A stretch of 64,000 nucleotides of DNA from Streptomyces poonensis (GTDB lineage Bacteria > Actinomycetota > Actinomycetes > Streptomycetales > Streptomycetaceae): assembly GCF_014650915.1 (NCBI RefSeq), contig NZ_BMVW01000017.1, positions 1-64,000 of the forward strand. Direction: 5' to 3'. Below, piece after piece: positions 25,996 through 34,222 of the stretch. The notes under the pieces are model-generated. The model was not told the origin of the DNA and did not search any database. It saw nothing but the letters and a program-made list of their open reading frames with translations. The stretch's first letter is position 1. The number at the start of each line of letters is the position of its first letter. The translations under genes were made by a program, and so were the position numbers.

Positions 25996-26484
25996 TTATG
26001 GCGGTATCTCGTCCTGGGGCTGCACAACCTGCATGACCGTTGCCGCTGCGTCGTTCGGCAGGAGGTCGTCGAGGACGGACCGGAAGATGTCGTCGCCGAG
26101 GAGAGCTCTCTGCCTACAGCCGAGAAGCGATGAAGGGCGGCAGCTCCACCTCGCCCGTCAGGACCGGGATCAGGCGTTTCCCTTGTTCCACCGCGGCAGT
26201 CACGGCGGCCGCGAACTCCTGCCCGCACCAACCGGACTCCACCCAGTGCCGACTGACGACAGCCACCACGGCCCCGGCCCCGGCCAACCGTCCTGCAACC
26301 GCGACGCCACCAGCTGGCCCCCGGCCATCTCCCACCGGTCCAGCCACACATCGAGGCCCAGCCGATGCAGGTTCTCCGCCAACGTCGTGACCCATGGCTC
26401 GTCCTCATGCGCATACGACACGAACGCGTCGAACCGCTCGGCCTCAGCCACACCGCACCCCCGAACGGGGCGCTCCCGCACCAT
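25996..26484 (-). pseudogene. Frameshifted TIR-domain gene
   Basis: Three segments on the minus strand add up to one TIR protein of about 163 residues. Segment 1 (26484 to about 26285) encodes ERFDAFVSYAHEDEPW and VWLDRWEMAGGQLVASRLQDG. Segment 2 is one base out of phase and encodes AGAGAVVAVVSRHWVESGWC, GQEFAAAVTAAVEQG and LIPVLTGEVELPPFIASRL, ending at a TAG at 26114. Segment 3, back in the first phase, encodes LLGDDIFRSVLDDLLPND and ends at 25996. So one base is missing near 26285-26292 and one extra near 26116. It is a pseudogene or a pair of sequencing errors. The conserved QEF glutamate is retained. It converges on the TIR fusion gene. Confidence 0.75.
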
Positions 26485-26654
26485 GTGAGCGCCCCGGCAC
26501 CTGGTCCTCATACCGGCCGTACGCCGGGGCATCCGAGCCCCGTGTCCGAAAGCGTAGTCGCGCCCACCCGTCGGACGCCCCACCCGTCGGACGCCCCACG
26601 ATTCGGCGCGACACCGGAGAGGCCGGGAGCCGGTCCTCGCCGAGCGGTGACCGC

Positions 26655-27554
26655 TCAGTCGGCCCCGGCCAGCGCCTCGTACGCCGCCAGCAGTCCGTCG
26701 GTCACCTCGGGGCCGGCGGGCCGCAGCGGTGCCCGTACCGGGCCGGACGGCAGGCCCAGCCGTCCGAGCAGCGCCTTGGCCGTCACCGTGCCGGGCAGTC
26801 CGGAGGCCATCATCAGTTCGGTCAGGGGGACGGTGAGCCGCTGGAGACGGGCGGCCTCGTCCGTGTTCCCCGCGTCGAAGGCGTCGAGGATCGCGCGGAA
26901 GCGGGAGGGGACGACGTTCGCCACCGTGCCGACGTAACCGGCTCCGCCGATCGCGTACAGCGCGAGCACGTACTCGTCGCAGCCCGTGTAGTACGCCAGT
27001 TCCGTCTCGGCCAGTACCTTCTGCGTGCCGAGCAGGTCGTACGCGCAGTCCTTGACCGCCACGATCCGCGGGTGCCGGGCCAGCCGGATCATGGTGGCCG
27101 GCTCGATGCGGGTGCCGGTGCGGCCGGGGATGTCGTACAGGGCGAGCGGGAGGCCGCAGGAGTCGGCGATCTCGCGGAAGTGGGCCTCGACGGCGTCCTG
27201 CGGGGGCCTGCTGTAGTACGGCGTGACCGCGAGCAGACCGTCCGCGCCCGCCTTCTCGGCCGCCAGCGCGAGTTCCACGGAGTGGCGGGTGTCGGCTGTT
27301 CCCACGCCCGCCACGATCGCGGCCCGGCCGCCGACCGCCTCCCGGACCGCCCGGACGAGCTGTGCCTTCTCCTCGTCGGAGGTGGTGGGCGACTCGCCCG
27401 TCGTCCCGGACAGCACCAGGCCGTCGCAGCCATCGGCCACCAGCCGGTCGGCGAGCCGCTGCGCGCCGTCGACGTCCAGTGCCCCCGACTCGGTGAAGGG
27501 GGTGATCATCGCGCAGAGGGCGCGGCCGAAGGGTGCGGGGCGTCGTGTCGTCAT
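26655..27554 (-). CDS. dapA: 4-hydroxy-tetrahydrodipicolinate synthase (DapA family)
   Basis: Condenses pyruvate with aspartate semialdehyde in lysine synthesis. The 299-residue TIM barrel has GTTGE at 50-54, Y113-Y114 in TPYYSRP, Y140 and R145 in LYDIPGRTG, and the Schiff-base lysine K168 in VAVKDC. These are the full DapA active-site set, favouring a true DapA or a close paralogue over a sugar-acid aldolase. Streptomyces usually carry more than one dapA. ATG at 27554. Confidence 0.85.
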   Translation of the reverse strand: MTTRRPAPFGRALCAMITPFTESGALDVDGAQRLADRLVADGCDGLVLSGTTGESPTTSDEEKAQLVRAVREAVGGRAAIVAGVGTADTRHSVELALAAEKAGADGLLAVTPYYSRPPQDAVEAHFREIADSCGLPLALYDIPGRTGTRIEPATMIRLARHPRIVAVKDCAYDLLGTQKVLAETELAYYTGCDEYVLALYAIGGAGYVGTVANVVPSRFRAILDAFDAGNTDEAARLQRLTVPLTELMMASGLPGTVTAKALLGRLGLPSGPVRAPLRPAGPEVTDGLLAAYEALAGAD

Positions 27555-27579
27555 GGGCGCAGTGTCGTGCGGGATCAGC

Positions 27580-27606
27580 GTGAAGCACCACTTAGATCTT
27601 CTTCAC
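27580..27606. promoter_or_regulatory. Inverted repeat upstream of dapA
   Basis: GTGAAG (27580-27585) and CTTCAC (27601-27606) with a 15-base AT-rich centre, 26 bp before the dapA start. A possible operator. A 9-bp direct repeat (CTGTCGGAC twice, about 27673-27690) lies on the other side of the gap. Confidence 0.35.
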
Positions 27607-27713
27607 GGTACCGGCCAGTTTTGCTGTATTGGATGGGCGGCTGGTGGGTCACCATGGCGAGAAGGGCAGGCACTGTCGGACCTGTCGGACACGGTCATGC
27701 CACGGGAGGCGCC

Positions 27714-27878
27714 ATGAGGCTCGGCAAGGCACTCGCCACCGGAGTCGCGGAGGAGCGGATCCCCGTCCGGGAAGGACACCGGGAGGGGATCCAAGAAGGG
27801 ACCCAAGAGCTGCAATCGCCCCCCGAACACGAGCAGTCGGAGGGCGCGGCAGCCGAAGAGGCGCCGGCCCGGCGATGA
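27714..27878 (+). CDS. Small charged protein, function unknown
   Basis: A 54-residue protein that begins MRLGKALATGVAEER and is rich in Glu, Arg and Pro, with no membrane segment or known domain. GGGAGG lies six bases before the ATG, and the stop overlaps the next gene (ATGA). The ribosome site and the coupling support it. Nothing else can be said about its role. Confidence 0.6.
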   Translation: MRLGKALATGVAEERIPVREGHREGIQEGTQELQSPPEHEQSEGAAAEEAPARR

Positions 27879-28615
27879 GGTTCCGGCTCCCCGAGGAACG
27901 TCCGGCGGAGCCGCCGACCGGGTACAAGATCGCCCACCCGGTGCTGTCCCAGGACGGCACCCGGGCCGCCTTCACCGGGGTGTCGCTGGGCGGCGCGCTG
28001 CCCTACGGGGTCCTCGACGAAGCCCGGTGCCTCTACGGCCGGCGGCACCGCCCGCCCGCGCGGCTGTGCGACTGCGGCTTCCACAGCGTGCACGACCGCG
28101 CGGCGGCCGAGGCGCTGCTGTGCACCGCCGAGAACCGTACGGCGGTCGTGCTGGAGGTGTCCGTCCTCGGCGCGTACATCCGCTTCGAGCGCGGCTTCCG
28201 TTGCGCGCGCCAGCGGGTGCGCACGGCCACCGTCGGACCGTGCGTGTGCGGCGCGCCGGCCGTCGCCCTGGCCGACGCGGGCTGGGGGCGGCCGGGCTGG
28301 CGTGTGCTGGCCGGATCCTGTCCGGCCTGTGTCCGCGGCCGTCCGTCGATGTCCCCGGCCTCCTTCGCGCGGCTGGCCGGCAACGGCCTGAAGGTGCGGG
28401 CCGGTACGGGTATGGGCACGGGCACGGGTACGGAGCTGCCGGGCGTCGGCGGACCGCCCGGAGGGCCGGGCCTGCCGGACGGTCTCGGCGTGCCCGAGCT
28501 CGTCGCCGAGGCGGCCCTGCTCCAGGCGCGGCTCGACTGGTTCCAGAGCCGGCTGGCAGAACTCGGCGGACGCGGTCCCGGGGCGCCGCCGTGGGGCGGA
28601 CCCCCGCAGGGGTAG
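27875..28615 (+). CDS. Cysteine-cluster protein, function unknown
   Basis: A 246-residue soluble protein. The first 170 residues contain spaced cysteines: RLCDCGFHS, EALLCTAEN, RGFRCARQR, VGPCVCGAPA and GSCPACVRG. They suggest one or two zinc-ribbon-like sites. The C-terminal quarter is a Gly/Pro/Thr-rich linker (GTGMGTGTGTE) followed by a helix LVAEAALLQARLDWFQSRLAEL. Translationally coupled to the 54-residue gene. No named family recognised. Confidence 0.7.
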   Translation: MRFRLPEERPAEPPTGYKIAHPVLSQDGTRAAFTGVSLGGALPYGVLDEARCLYGRRHRPPARLCDCGFHSVHDRAAAEALLCTAENRTAVVLEVSVLGAYIRFERGFRCARQRVRTATVGPCVCGAPAVALADAGWGRPGWRVLAGSCPACVRGRPSMSPASFARLAGNGLKVRAGTGMGTGTGTELPGVGGPPGGPGLPDGLGVPELVAEAALLQARLDWFQSRLAELGGRGPGAPPWGGPPQG

Positions 28616-28667
28616 CGCGGGCCCGGCCGGGTACCCGGGTGGCCCGATTGAGAGGAGGCGGGACACC

Positions 28668-29162
28668 GTGACCGGGACTTTGGACACCAGGCCGACGCCG
28701 CCGGCGGTGGACGGGCAGCGTTCCGTGCGGCCGACGGCGGACGGGCACCGGACCGTACGGCCGGCGGCGGAGGCGCACCAGCACCACACCGTCGGCGAGC
28801 TGGTCGGGCAGGCCACCGAGCAGCTCTCCCTGCTCGTACGGCAGGAGATCGCCCTCGCCAAGGAGGAACTGGCCGAGAAGGGGCGACGCGCCGGGAAGGG
28901 CGGCGGCCTGCTCGGCGGAGCCGGCGCCGTGGCCTATGTCGGGCTGATGGCCCTCGCGGGCACCGGAGTCGCCGCGCTCTCGCTGGTGCTGGCCGTGTGG
29001 GCGGCGGCCCTCATCGTGACGGGCGTGCTGTTCGTCGTCGCGGGTGTGCTCGCGATGATGGGCCGGGCCCAGCTGCGCCGGGCCACGCCGCCCATGCCCG
29101 CGCGGACCATCGACAGCGTCAAGGCCGATGTCGAGGCAATCAAGGAAAGGGCGCACCGATGA
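28668..29162 (+). CDS. Holin-X/DUF1469-type membrane protein
   Basis: A 164-residue protein with two adjacent hydrophobic segments (about 85-110 and 112-135) after a helix TVGELVGQATEQLSLLVRQE and the charged stretch LAKEELAEKG. This is the actinobacterial Holin-X (phage holin superfamily 6, DUF1469) pattern, which despite its name is a chromosomal envelope protein. It is coupled to a DUF3618 gene, its constant partner in actinobacteria. GTG start at 28668. Confidence 0.82.
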   Translation: MTGTLDTRPTPPAVDGQRSVRPTADGHRTVRPAAEAHQHHTVGELVGQATEQLSLLVRQEIALAKEELAEKGRRAGKGGGLLGGAGAVAYVGLMALAGTGVAALSLVLAVWAAALIVTGVLFVVAGVLAMMGRAQLRRATPPMPARTIDSVKADVEAIKERAHR

Positions 29163-29530
29163 CCAGTACATCCAGCACACCCGGTACGTCGGGCACACCC
29201 GGTGCCAGCGGCACACCCGGTGCTTCGGAACCCAAGGGCCATACCGGGGCCAAGGGCCCCGACGAACTGCGGCAGCAGATCGCGGAGACCAGGGCCCGGC
29301 TCGGGGACACCGTCGAGGAGCTCGCCGCCAAGGCCGATGTGAAGGCGCGCGCCCAGGCACAGATGGCGGACCTCAAGGGCACGGCGTCGTACGCCGTCCA
29401 CTCCGCGAAGGACTCCTGCGCACACGCCGCCCACACCGTCCGGGAACGTGTGCCGCGTGCCGTGGTGATGGGCGGCATGGGCGCGGTGGCCGTTGCCGCC
29501 GCCGGGGTCTACGTGTGGCGCCGCCGCTGA
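29159..29530 (+). CDS. DUF3618 family membrane-anchored protein
   Basis: A 123-residue protein. An N-terminal Thr/Ser/Gly/Pro stretch is made from an 18-bp DNA repeat (GTSGTPGASGTPGAS). Then comes the DUF3618 core PDELRQQIAETRARLGDTVEELAAKADVKARA and one membrane segment near the C-terminus followed by WRRR. It overlaps the Holin-X gene by four bases. Function unknown; these pairs are thought to be stress or envelope related. Confidence 0.82.
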   Translation: MTSTSSTPGTSGTPGASGTPGASEPKGHTGAKGPDELRQQIAETRARLGDTVEELAAKADVKARAQAQMADLKGTASYAVHSAKDSCAHAAHTVRERVPRAVVMGGMGAVAVAAAGVYVWRRR

Positions 29531-29575
29531 GGCCGCCCTGCGGGACCTCCCGGAACCGGATGCGCGTCCGGCCTT

Positions 29576-29597
29576 GACCTGAACCTAGGTCGAGGTC
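29576..29597 (+). promoter_or_regulatory. SoxR/MerR-type operator
   Basis: A 22-bp palindrome (9 of 11 pairs match) with GACCT and AGGTC ends and a CCTAGG centre. It starts two bases into a -35-like TTGACC at 29574. This layout, a palindrome just behind the -35 box, is that of SoxR and other MerR-family promoters. It lies about 85 bp before the monooxygenase gene. Confidence 0.6.
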
Positions 29598-29683
29598 GGA
29601 GGGTGGCATGTGCGGGCGCGGACCACCGCACCGGTGGACCGCGCCGCTCCCTGCCGATTCCCTGCCGGTTCCAGGAGGCCGCC

Positions 29684-30379
29684 ATGACCCGACGTACCAC
29701 CGAGCACCCCGACCTGACCAGGCCCGACGCTACGGCGCCCTTCTTCAGCACCTGGCGGGTGGGCACCCCCGAGCGGCAGCGCGCGACGGTGGAGGCGATC
29801 GCCGCCACCTGGCTGGCCGCGCCGTATCCGGCTCAGGGTCCGCTCGCCTACTACGTCTACACCGGGCACGACGGAACGACGCTGCTGCACCACTCCCAGT
29901 GGGTGCGCGAGGAGGACTACGAGGAGTTCGTCCGGACGCAGCGGCAGGGACGCAACGACCGGATCGACGCCGCCGCACCGGGGATCGAACGGGTGGGCCT
30001 GCACCGCTACCGGCGCTACCGCAGCCACGAGCGCGCCGCCGGGGACACCCGTACGCCAGGCCTCGTCGTGACGGTCCGGGTGGACTTCGAGGACGAGGAG
30101 GGGGCCGCGGACAGACGGCGCGAGTGGGTCGACCTCGTCCTGGCCGCCCTCGCCGGGAACGTCGCGGGCGACCGCGGTCTCATCTCCGCCCACTTCCACC
30201 TCAGCCAGGACGGCACCCACGTCCTGAACTACGCCGAGTGGGAGAGCGAGGAGGCGTACGACAAGGCCCTCGCCGACACGGCGCCCACACCGGAGTGGGA
30301 GCGGGTGCGGGCGTTCCCCGGCATGAAGGGGGCCGAGGGCAGCCGGTACACGTACGCCCTCGGCCTCGTGCCCGGGTGA
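29684..30379 (+). CDS. Antibiotic biosynthesis monooxygenase (ABM) domain protein
   Basis: A 231-residue cytoplasmic protein of two ABM-like (ferredoxin-like) domains. The first holds FFSTWRVGTPERQRATVEAIAATW and LLHHSQWVREEDYEEFV; the second holds VVTVRVDFEDEE and HVLNYAEWESEEAYDKAL. AGGAGG lies six bases before the ATG at 29684. It sits behind a SoxR-like box; a monooxygenase in this region of the S. coelicolor genome is, as I recall, a SoxR target. It would then respond to redox-active compounds such as secreted pigments. The reaction is unknown. Confidence 0.8.
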   Translation: MTRRTTEHPDLTRPDATAPFFSTWRVGTPERQRATVEAIAATWLAAPYPAQGPLAYYVYTGHDGTTLLHHSQWVREEDYEEFVRTQRQGRNDRIDAAAPGIERVGLHRYRRYRSHERAAGDTRTPGLVVTVRVDFEDEEGAADRRREWVDLVLAALAGNVAGDRGLISAHFHLSQDGTHVLNYAEWESEEAYDKALADTAPTPEWERVRAFPGMKGAEGSRYTYALGLVPG

Positions 30380-30431
30380 GACCGGCCGACGGGTTCGGCC
30401 CTCGCCGATGACGAGGGCCGGCCGGTGGCCG

Positions 30432-32258
30432 CTACGGGCGGAACCGCAGCACCTGCGGGTCGTGGTCGCTGATCTGGTCGTGGAACTCCGAGTTGATGTG
30501 CACGCTGTCGTAACGCAGGCCGCCCGAACGCCGGATCGACGGGCTGACCAGGATCTGGTCCAGGACCTGGCTGTTGCCCTGGTAGTTGTACGTGTAGCGC
30601 TCGCTCTTCGGCAGCGACTTGATCGCCGACCAGAGGGCGCCGTCCTGCTCCAGCAGCTTCGCGGTGCGGGAGAACTCGAAGTCGTTGATGTCGCCGAGGG
30701 CGATCACGTTCGCGTTCTTCTGCGTCGCCAGGATCTCCTTGACGAACGTGTTGACCGCGGTCGCCTGGAGGTGGCGCTGGGTCTCCGAGCTGCGCGTCTG
30801 CGGCTGGTACTGGCCGTGCAGCGGCTGGTCCCCGCCCTTCGACGCGAAGTGGTTCGCGATCACGAAGACCGTCTCGCCGCGGAAGACGAACTCGCCGACG
30901 AGCGGCTTGCGGCTGTTCTCCCAGGCGGCGTTCGCCGGGTCGATCCGGCCCGGGGAGGCGGTCAGCCGCGCCTTGCCGCGCACCTTCTCCACACCCACGG
31001 CCGTGGTGGCGTCGCCGCCCGACCGGTCGCTGAAGGACACCCGCTCCGGGTTGAAGAGGAACACCTGGCGGATGTTGCCGCCCGGCTCGCCGCCGTCCGC
31101 GCCGTCCACGGGCGAGACCGAGCGCCACTCGTACGCCGGGCCGCCCGCGGCGACGATGGCGTCGATCAGCTTGTTCACGGTCTGGTCCGCGTCGACCACG
31201 CCGTCGTTCTTCGCGCCGGTGTTGTCCTGGATCTCCTCCAGGGCCACGATGTCGGGCGACTGGAGGTTGTTCGCGATCGCGGCGGCGTGGTCCGCGAAGG
31301 TGCCGTCGGACGGGTCCAGGTTCTCGACGTTGTACGTCGCCACCGCGAGCTCGCCGCGCGCCTGCTCGCGGGTCGTCTCGCGCTCCAGGCCGCCCTGCTC
31401 CAGGGCGCCGATCTCGTTGGCGACGAGCGTGTAGCCGCCGTACTGGGTGTAGTCGAGCGGGCCCGCCGTGGTGCCCTTCAGGACGTCACCGACGTTCGCC
31501 TCCGGGAAGTCGGCGGTCGCGCCCAGCGACTGGATCTGGAGCCGGCCCGTGTTCTGGGACTCGTACGAGCCGTAGACGGTGCCGCCGCGCCGGGCGTCGT
31601 TCTCCCGCGGCTTCACGGTGACCCACAGCTCGGTGTACGGGTCGGTGGCCGTGACCACACGGGTGTCGGAGACGCGGACGTTCATGCCCTCCAGGGACTC
31701 GTAGTAGTCCAGGGCGTACTTCTTCGGTCGCAGCGTGAGGCCGTTGACCGAGCCGTTCGCGGCCGGGTCGCCCGCCGGGGTGTACGCGTCCGGCACCGAC
31801 CTGGCGTTGATCGTCGTCGCGGACGGGACGGCGTTGCCACTGGACAGCACCGTCACCGTCGGCTTGGTGATCTCGGTGATGGACTGGTTCCCGGACGAGG
31901 TGCCGCCCGGTACGTACTCGGACACCGTGCCGGAGACGGTGACCGAGTCACCGACGGCGACCTTCGGGGCGGAGCTGGTGAAGACGAAGACGCCCTCACT
32001 GGTGGCCGGGTCGTCGTCCGCCAGGGAGTCCTGGATCCAGAAGCCCCGGGACGACCCGTACGTCCGCACACCCGTGACGATTCCGGCCACATCCGTGACC
32101 TGCTGTCCGGCGAACGGGGATATCCGGGTGCTGCCCTGGATGTCGTGGATGCGCACGGAGTCGGCCTGCGCGGGCGAGGTGACCACCACGGTGGACACCG
32201 CGGAGCAGACGGCGGCGACGGTCAGCGCGGAGATGCGCGCGGTTTTCTTGCTCGGCAA
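30432..32258 (-). CDS. Secreted ExeM/NucH-type nuclease or phosphoesterase
   Basis: A 608-residue exported protein. It starts at TTG (32258), preceded by GGAGGG; the signal peptide (RISALTVAAVCSAVSTVVV, cut after PAQA) follows directly. Residues about 35-300 hold OB-fold-like domains (IHDIQGSTRISPFAGQQV, GFWIQDSLADDDPAT). The last 300 are an endonuclease/exonuclease/phosphatase domain: LAVATYNVENLDP, VALEEIQDNTG, VIANHFASKGGD, VIALGDINDFEF, and ISDHDPQVLRF. It is probably an extracellular DNase for nutrient release. A longer reading frame upstream of the TTG is not family-like. Confidence 0.88.
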   Translation of the reverse strand: MPSKKTARISALTVAAVCSAVSTVVVTSPAQADSVRIHDIQGSTRISPFAGQQVTDVAGIVTGVRTYGSSRGFWIQDSLADDDPATSEGVFVFTSSAPKVAVGDSVTVSGTVSEYVPGGTSSGNQSITEITKPTVTVLSSGNAVPSATTINARSVPDAYTPAGDPAANGSVNGLTLRPKKYALDYYESLEGMNVRVSDTRVVTATDPYTELWVTVKPRENDARRGGTVYGSYESQNTGRLQIQSLGATADFPEANVGDVLKGTTAGPLDYTQYGGYTLVANEIGALEQGGLERETTREQARGELAVATYNVENLDPSDGTFADHAAAIANNLQSPDIVALEEIQDNTGAKNDGVVDADQTVNKLIDAIVAAGGPAYEWRSVSPVDGADGGEPGGNIRQVFLFNPERVSFSDRSGGDATTAVGVEKVRGKARLTASPGRIDPANAAWENSRKPLVGEFVFRGETVFVIANHFASKGGDQPLHGQYQPQTRSSETQRHLQATAVNTFVKEILATQKNANVIALGDINDFEFSRTAKLLEQDGALWSAIKSLPKSERYTYNYQGNSQVLDQILVSPSIRRSGGLRYDSVHINSEFHDQISDHDPQVLRFRP

Positions 32259-32658
32259 GGAAATCCCTCCGGGGACATGCGTGGGCGCCGGGACGAGGGT
32301 GGAACGGAAAAGGGAACGGACGGCGAACGCAACCGGTGGGGGCGGTGGCGACGCGCGGAGCGGCCGGCGAACGACTGTGCGGGAGTCGATCGTGCTTCCC
32401 CCGCGTTTTCTACGCGCGTCAATCTCCAGCCTGCCCCGGCCACTTGTCAAGGTTTCGGCCAGGCGTCGCCCCCGAGGAGGCCGTGAACCGGGCGGCATGG
32501 GTGGAAATCCGTCTAGGCTGAGCCGCTGCCGGGTGTGACGGGGCGGTCGCCGGGTCGCATATGGCCGAAGGCGGCGCCCGGACCCCCGGACTGCGTACGT
32601 CCCGCGCCGTGGGCGTGCCCGACCGCACGCGGCGCTCGTCCCGAGGAGAAACCAGCCG
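32259..32658. other. 400-bp divergent intergenic region
   Basis: No gene supported. On the minus strand a TTGACA lies at about 32445-32450, with GGAGAT 17 bases further on, a possible weak promoter for the nuclease. A pair of GTTCC-containing 12-base units on the minus strand (about 32300-32330) faintly resembles a PHO box but departs from GTTCACC, so I do not call it. Long frames across the region have no motifs. Confidence 0.4.
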
Positions 32659-34107
32659 ATGTCAGACAGCTCCCCCCTGCCGCCGGTGCGGCTGCCCGCC
32701 GAGGCCGAACTGGCGCGGGACGCGCTCGGCACACCCTTGCTCTCCCGTGCCGCGCGGCTCGCCCGCTGGTCCGGACCGGGGACCCGGGTGGGCGCCGGGG
32801 GCGAGCTCGTCGAGGAGCAACTGCCCGAGGCCGCCGAAGAGTTGGGGCTGACGGGGGAGGACGCGGCGGCCCTGGCGAGCGAGGCCTGGCGGGTGGCCGT
32901 CGACACCGGGCTCGTGGAGGTCGTGGACGAGGAGCAGGGCACCGTCGCCGCGGGCGCCGACCTGCGGATGCTCACCTCCGGGGGCCCGCAGGACGTGCTG
33001 GGCGTCTGGCTCGCCGCGCTGGAGACCGTACTGGCGGACGCGACCGTGCCCGACCTCGACGACCTCGTGGACGCGCTGGAGGAGGGCGGCGGCACGGTCG
33101 ACCTGTCCCGGCTGGACTGGGATCCCGAGGCGGAGGCGCGGTTCCTCGACGGGGTGCTCGGCAACCTGTACCTGCTGACCGTGAGCGAGGACGGGCCCGG
33201 CCCGCGCCCGGTGCCGCTGCCGGCCCTCGCCGCGTCCATGATCGTCCCGGACGACATGGGGGAGCCCACCAACGACGTACTGGAACAGGTGTCGGACGCG
33301 ATGATGCGGCTCGACGACCAGTTCCGCCTGCTGGAGCCGGCCGGACTCGTCGAGTACCAGCCGGTCGACGAGGCGCTGATGACGGACGCCGACGGCACCG
33401 CGGAGGAGCCGGCCGCGCCCGTCGACGACATCGACGACGCCGACGTCACCCGCTACGGCATGGTGCGGCTCACCCCGCTCGGCCTGTTCGGCGTGCGCGC
33501 CCGGCTCCTCGAGGCGGGCGCCGTGGCCCCCGCCGTGGGCGACCTCGCGGACAAGGGCGCCGACGCGCTGCTCGACGGCACGGCGGACTTCCCCGCGGCG
33601 GCGGCCCAGGCCGAGACCGAACAGTGGCTCGCCCGCCGCGCACCCCTCGCCGCCGCCCAGGAGCTGCTCGCGGCGGCACGCGGCGCGGACCCCGGGGCCC
33701 CGCTGCGCCGGCTGCGCTGCCAGCAGGCGCTCACCCTCGTCGGCCCGGAGGCGGAGCCCGCGCTGCGCGAGGTCCTCGACGACCCCGAACTGGGCGGCCT
33801 CGCCCGGGTGTGGCTGACCGAGCACGGCGCCCCGGACGTCCCCGCGCCGTCCGAGGCGATGGTCTTCTGGCTGACCGTCGACACGGTGGCCGCGCAACTG
33901 GCGGCCGAGGGCAACTCGTTCGAGCTCCAGGCCCTGGTGGAGGATCTCGCCCGGCGGCACAGCGGCTTCTTCGCCACGGCCTGGCGGGTGGACCACCCGG
34001 CCACCGCGGACGTTCTGGAGGCCATGGGACGCCTGCACCCCGACAAGAAGGTGGCCAAGGAGGCGCGCAAGGCGGCGTTCAAGGCGCGGTCGCAGCAAGG
34101 AGGGTGA
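32659..34107 (+). CDS. Conserved Streptomyces protein, function unknown
   Basis: A 482-residue acidic soluble protein, Ala/Glu/Asp/Leu-rich and predicted all-helical. The first roughly 120 residues include winged-helix-like patterns (LGLTGEDAAALASEAWRVAVDTGL, read in two parts, then VEVVDEEQGTVAAGADL). The last 180 look like irregular HEAT-type helix pairs (LRRLRCQQALTLVGPEAEPAL, DPELGGLARVWLTEHG). No catalytic motif, signal or membrane segment. ATG at 32659 has GAGGAGA eight bases upstream. Function not recognised. Confidence 0.8.
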   Translation: MSDSSPLPPVRLPAEAELARDALGTPLLSRAARLARWSGPGTRVGAGGELVEEQLPEAAEELGLTGEDAAALASEAWRVAVDTGLVEVVDEEQGTVAAGADLRMLTSGGPQDVLGVWLAALETVLADATVPDLDDLVDALEEGGGTVDLSRLDWDPEAEARFLDGVLGNLYLLTVSEDGPGPRPVPLPALAASMIVPDDMGEPTNDVLEQVSDAMMRLDDQFRLLEPAGLVEYQPVDEALMTDADGTAEEPAAPVDDIDDADVTRYGMVRLTPLGLFGVRARLLEAGAVAPAVGDLADKGADALLDGTADFPAAAAQAETEQWLARRAPLAAAQELLAAARGADPGAPLRRLRCQQALTLVGPEAEPALREVLDDPELGGLARVWLTEHGAPDVPAPSEAMVFWLTVDTVAAQLAAEGNSFELQALVEDLARRHSGFFATAWRVDHPATADVLEAMGRLHPDKKVAKEARKAAFKARSQQGG

Positions 34108-34109
34108 GC

Positions 34110-34131
34110 GTTCAACGGGTGTTCAGGCAAG
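34110..34131 (+). promoter_or_regulatory. PHO-box-like direct repeat
   Basis: Two 11-base units, GTTCAAC-N4 then GTTCAGG-N4, in perfect 11-bp phase. Streptomyces PhoP binds 11-nt direct repeats with GTTCACC cores. It lies about 90 bp before a PhoX-like phosphatase gene. Confidence 0.6.
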
Positions 34132-34222
34132 GGGGCGACGGTATGGCGGCACCACCGGGTCCGCCACCGCCCCCGGCCCCCGCCACCGCCCCACGGTCCG
34201 CCTCACCGCCACGGGAGACAGC

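Noticed and set aside
26394..27713. Long plus-strand frame joining the TIR region to the 54-residue gene
   Set aside because: The part over dapA is antisense shadow; only the last 54 codons have a ribosome site and coupling.
32290..32335. GTTCC direct repeats as a PHO box for the nuclease
   Set aside because: 12-bp spacing and no GTTCA core; weaker than the site at 34110.
30408..32486. A 692-codon plus-strand frame over the nuclease gene
   Set aside because: Shadow of the secreted nuclease on the other strand, with no motif or ribosome site.
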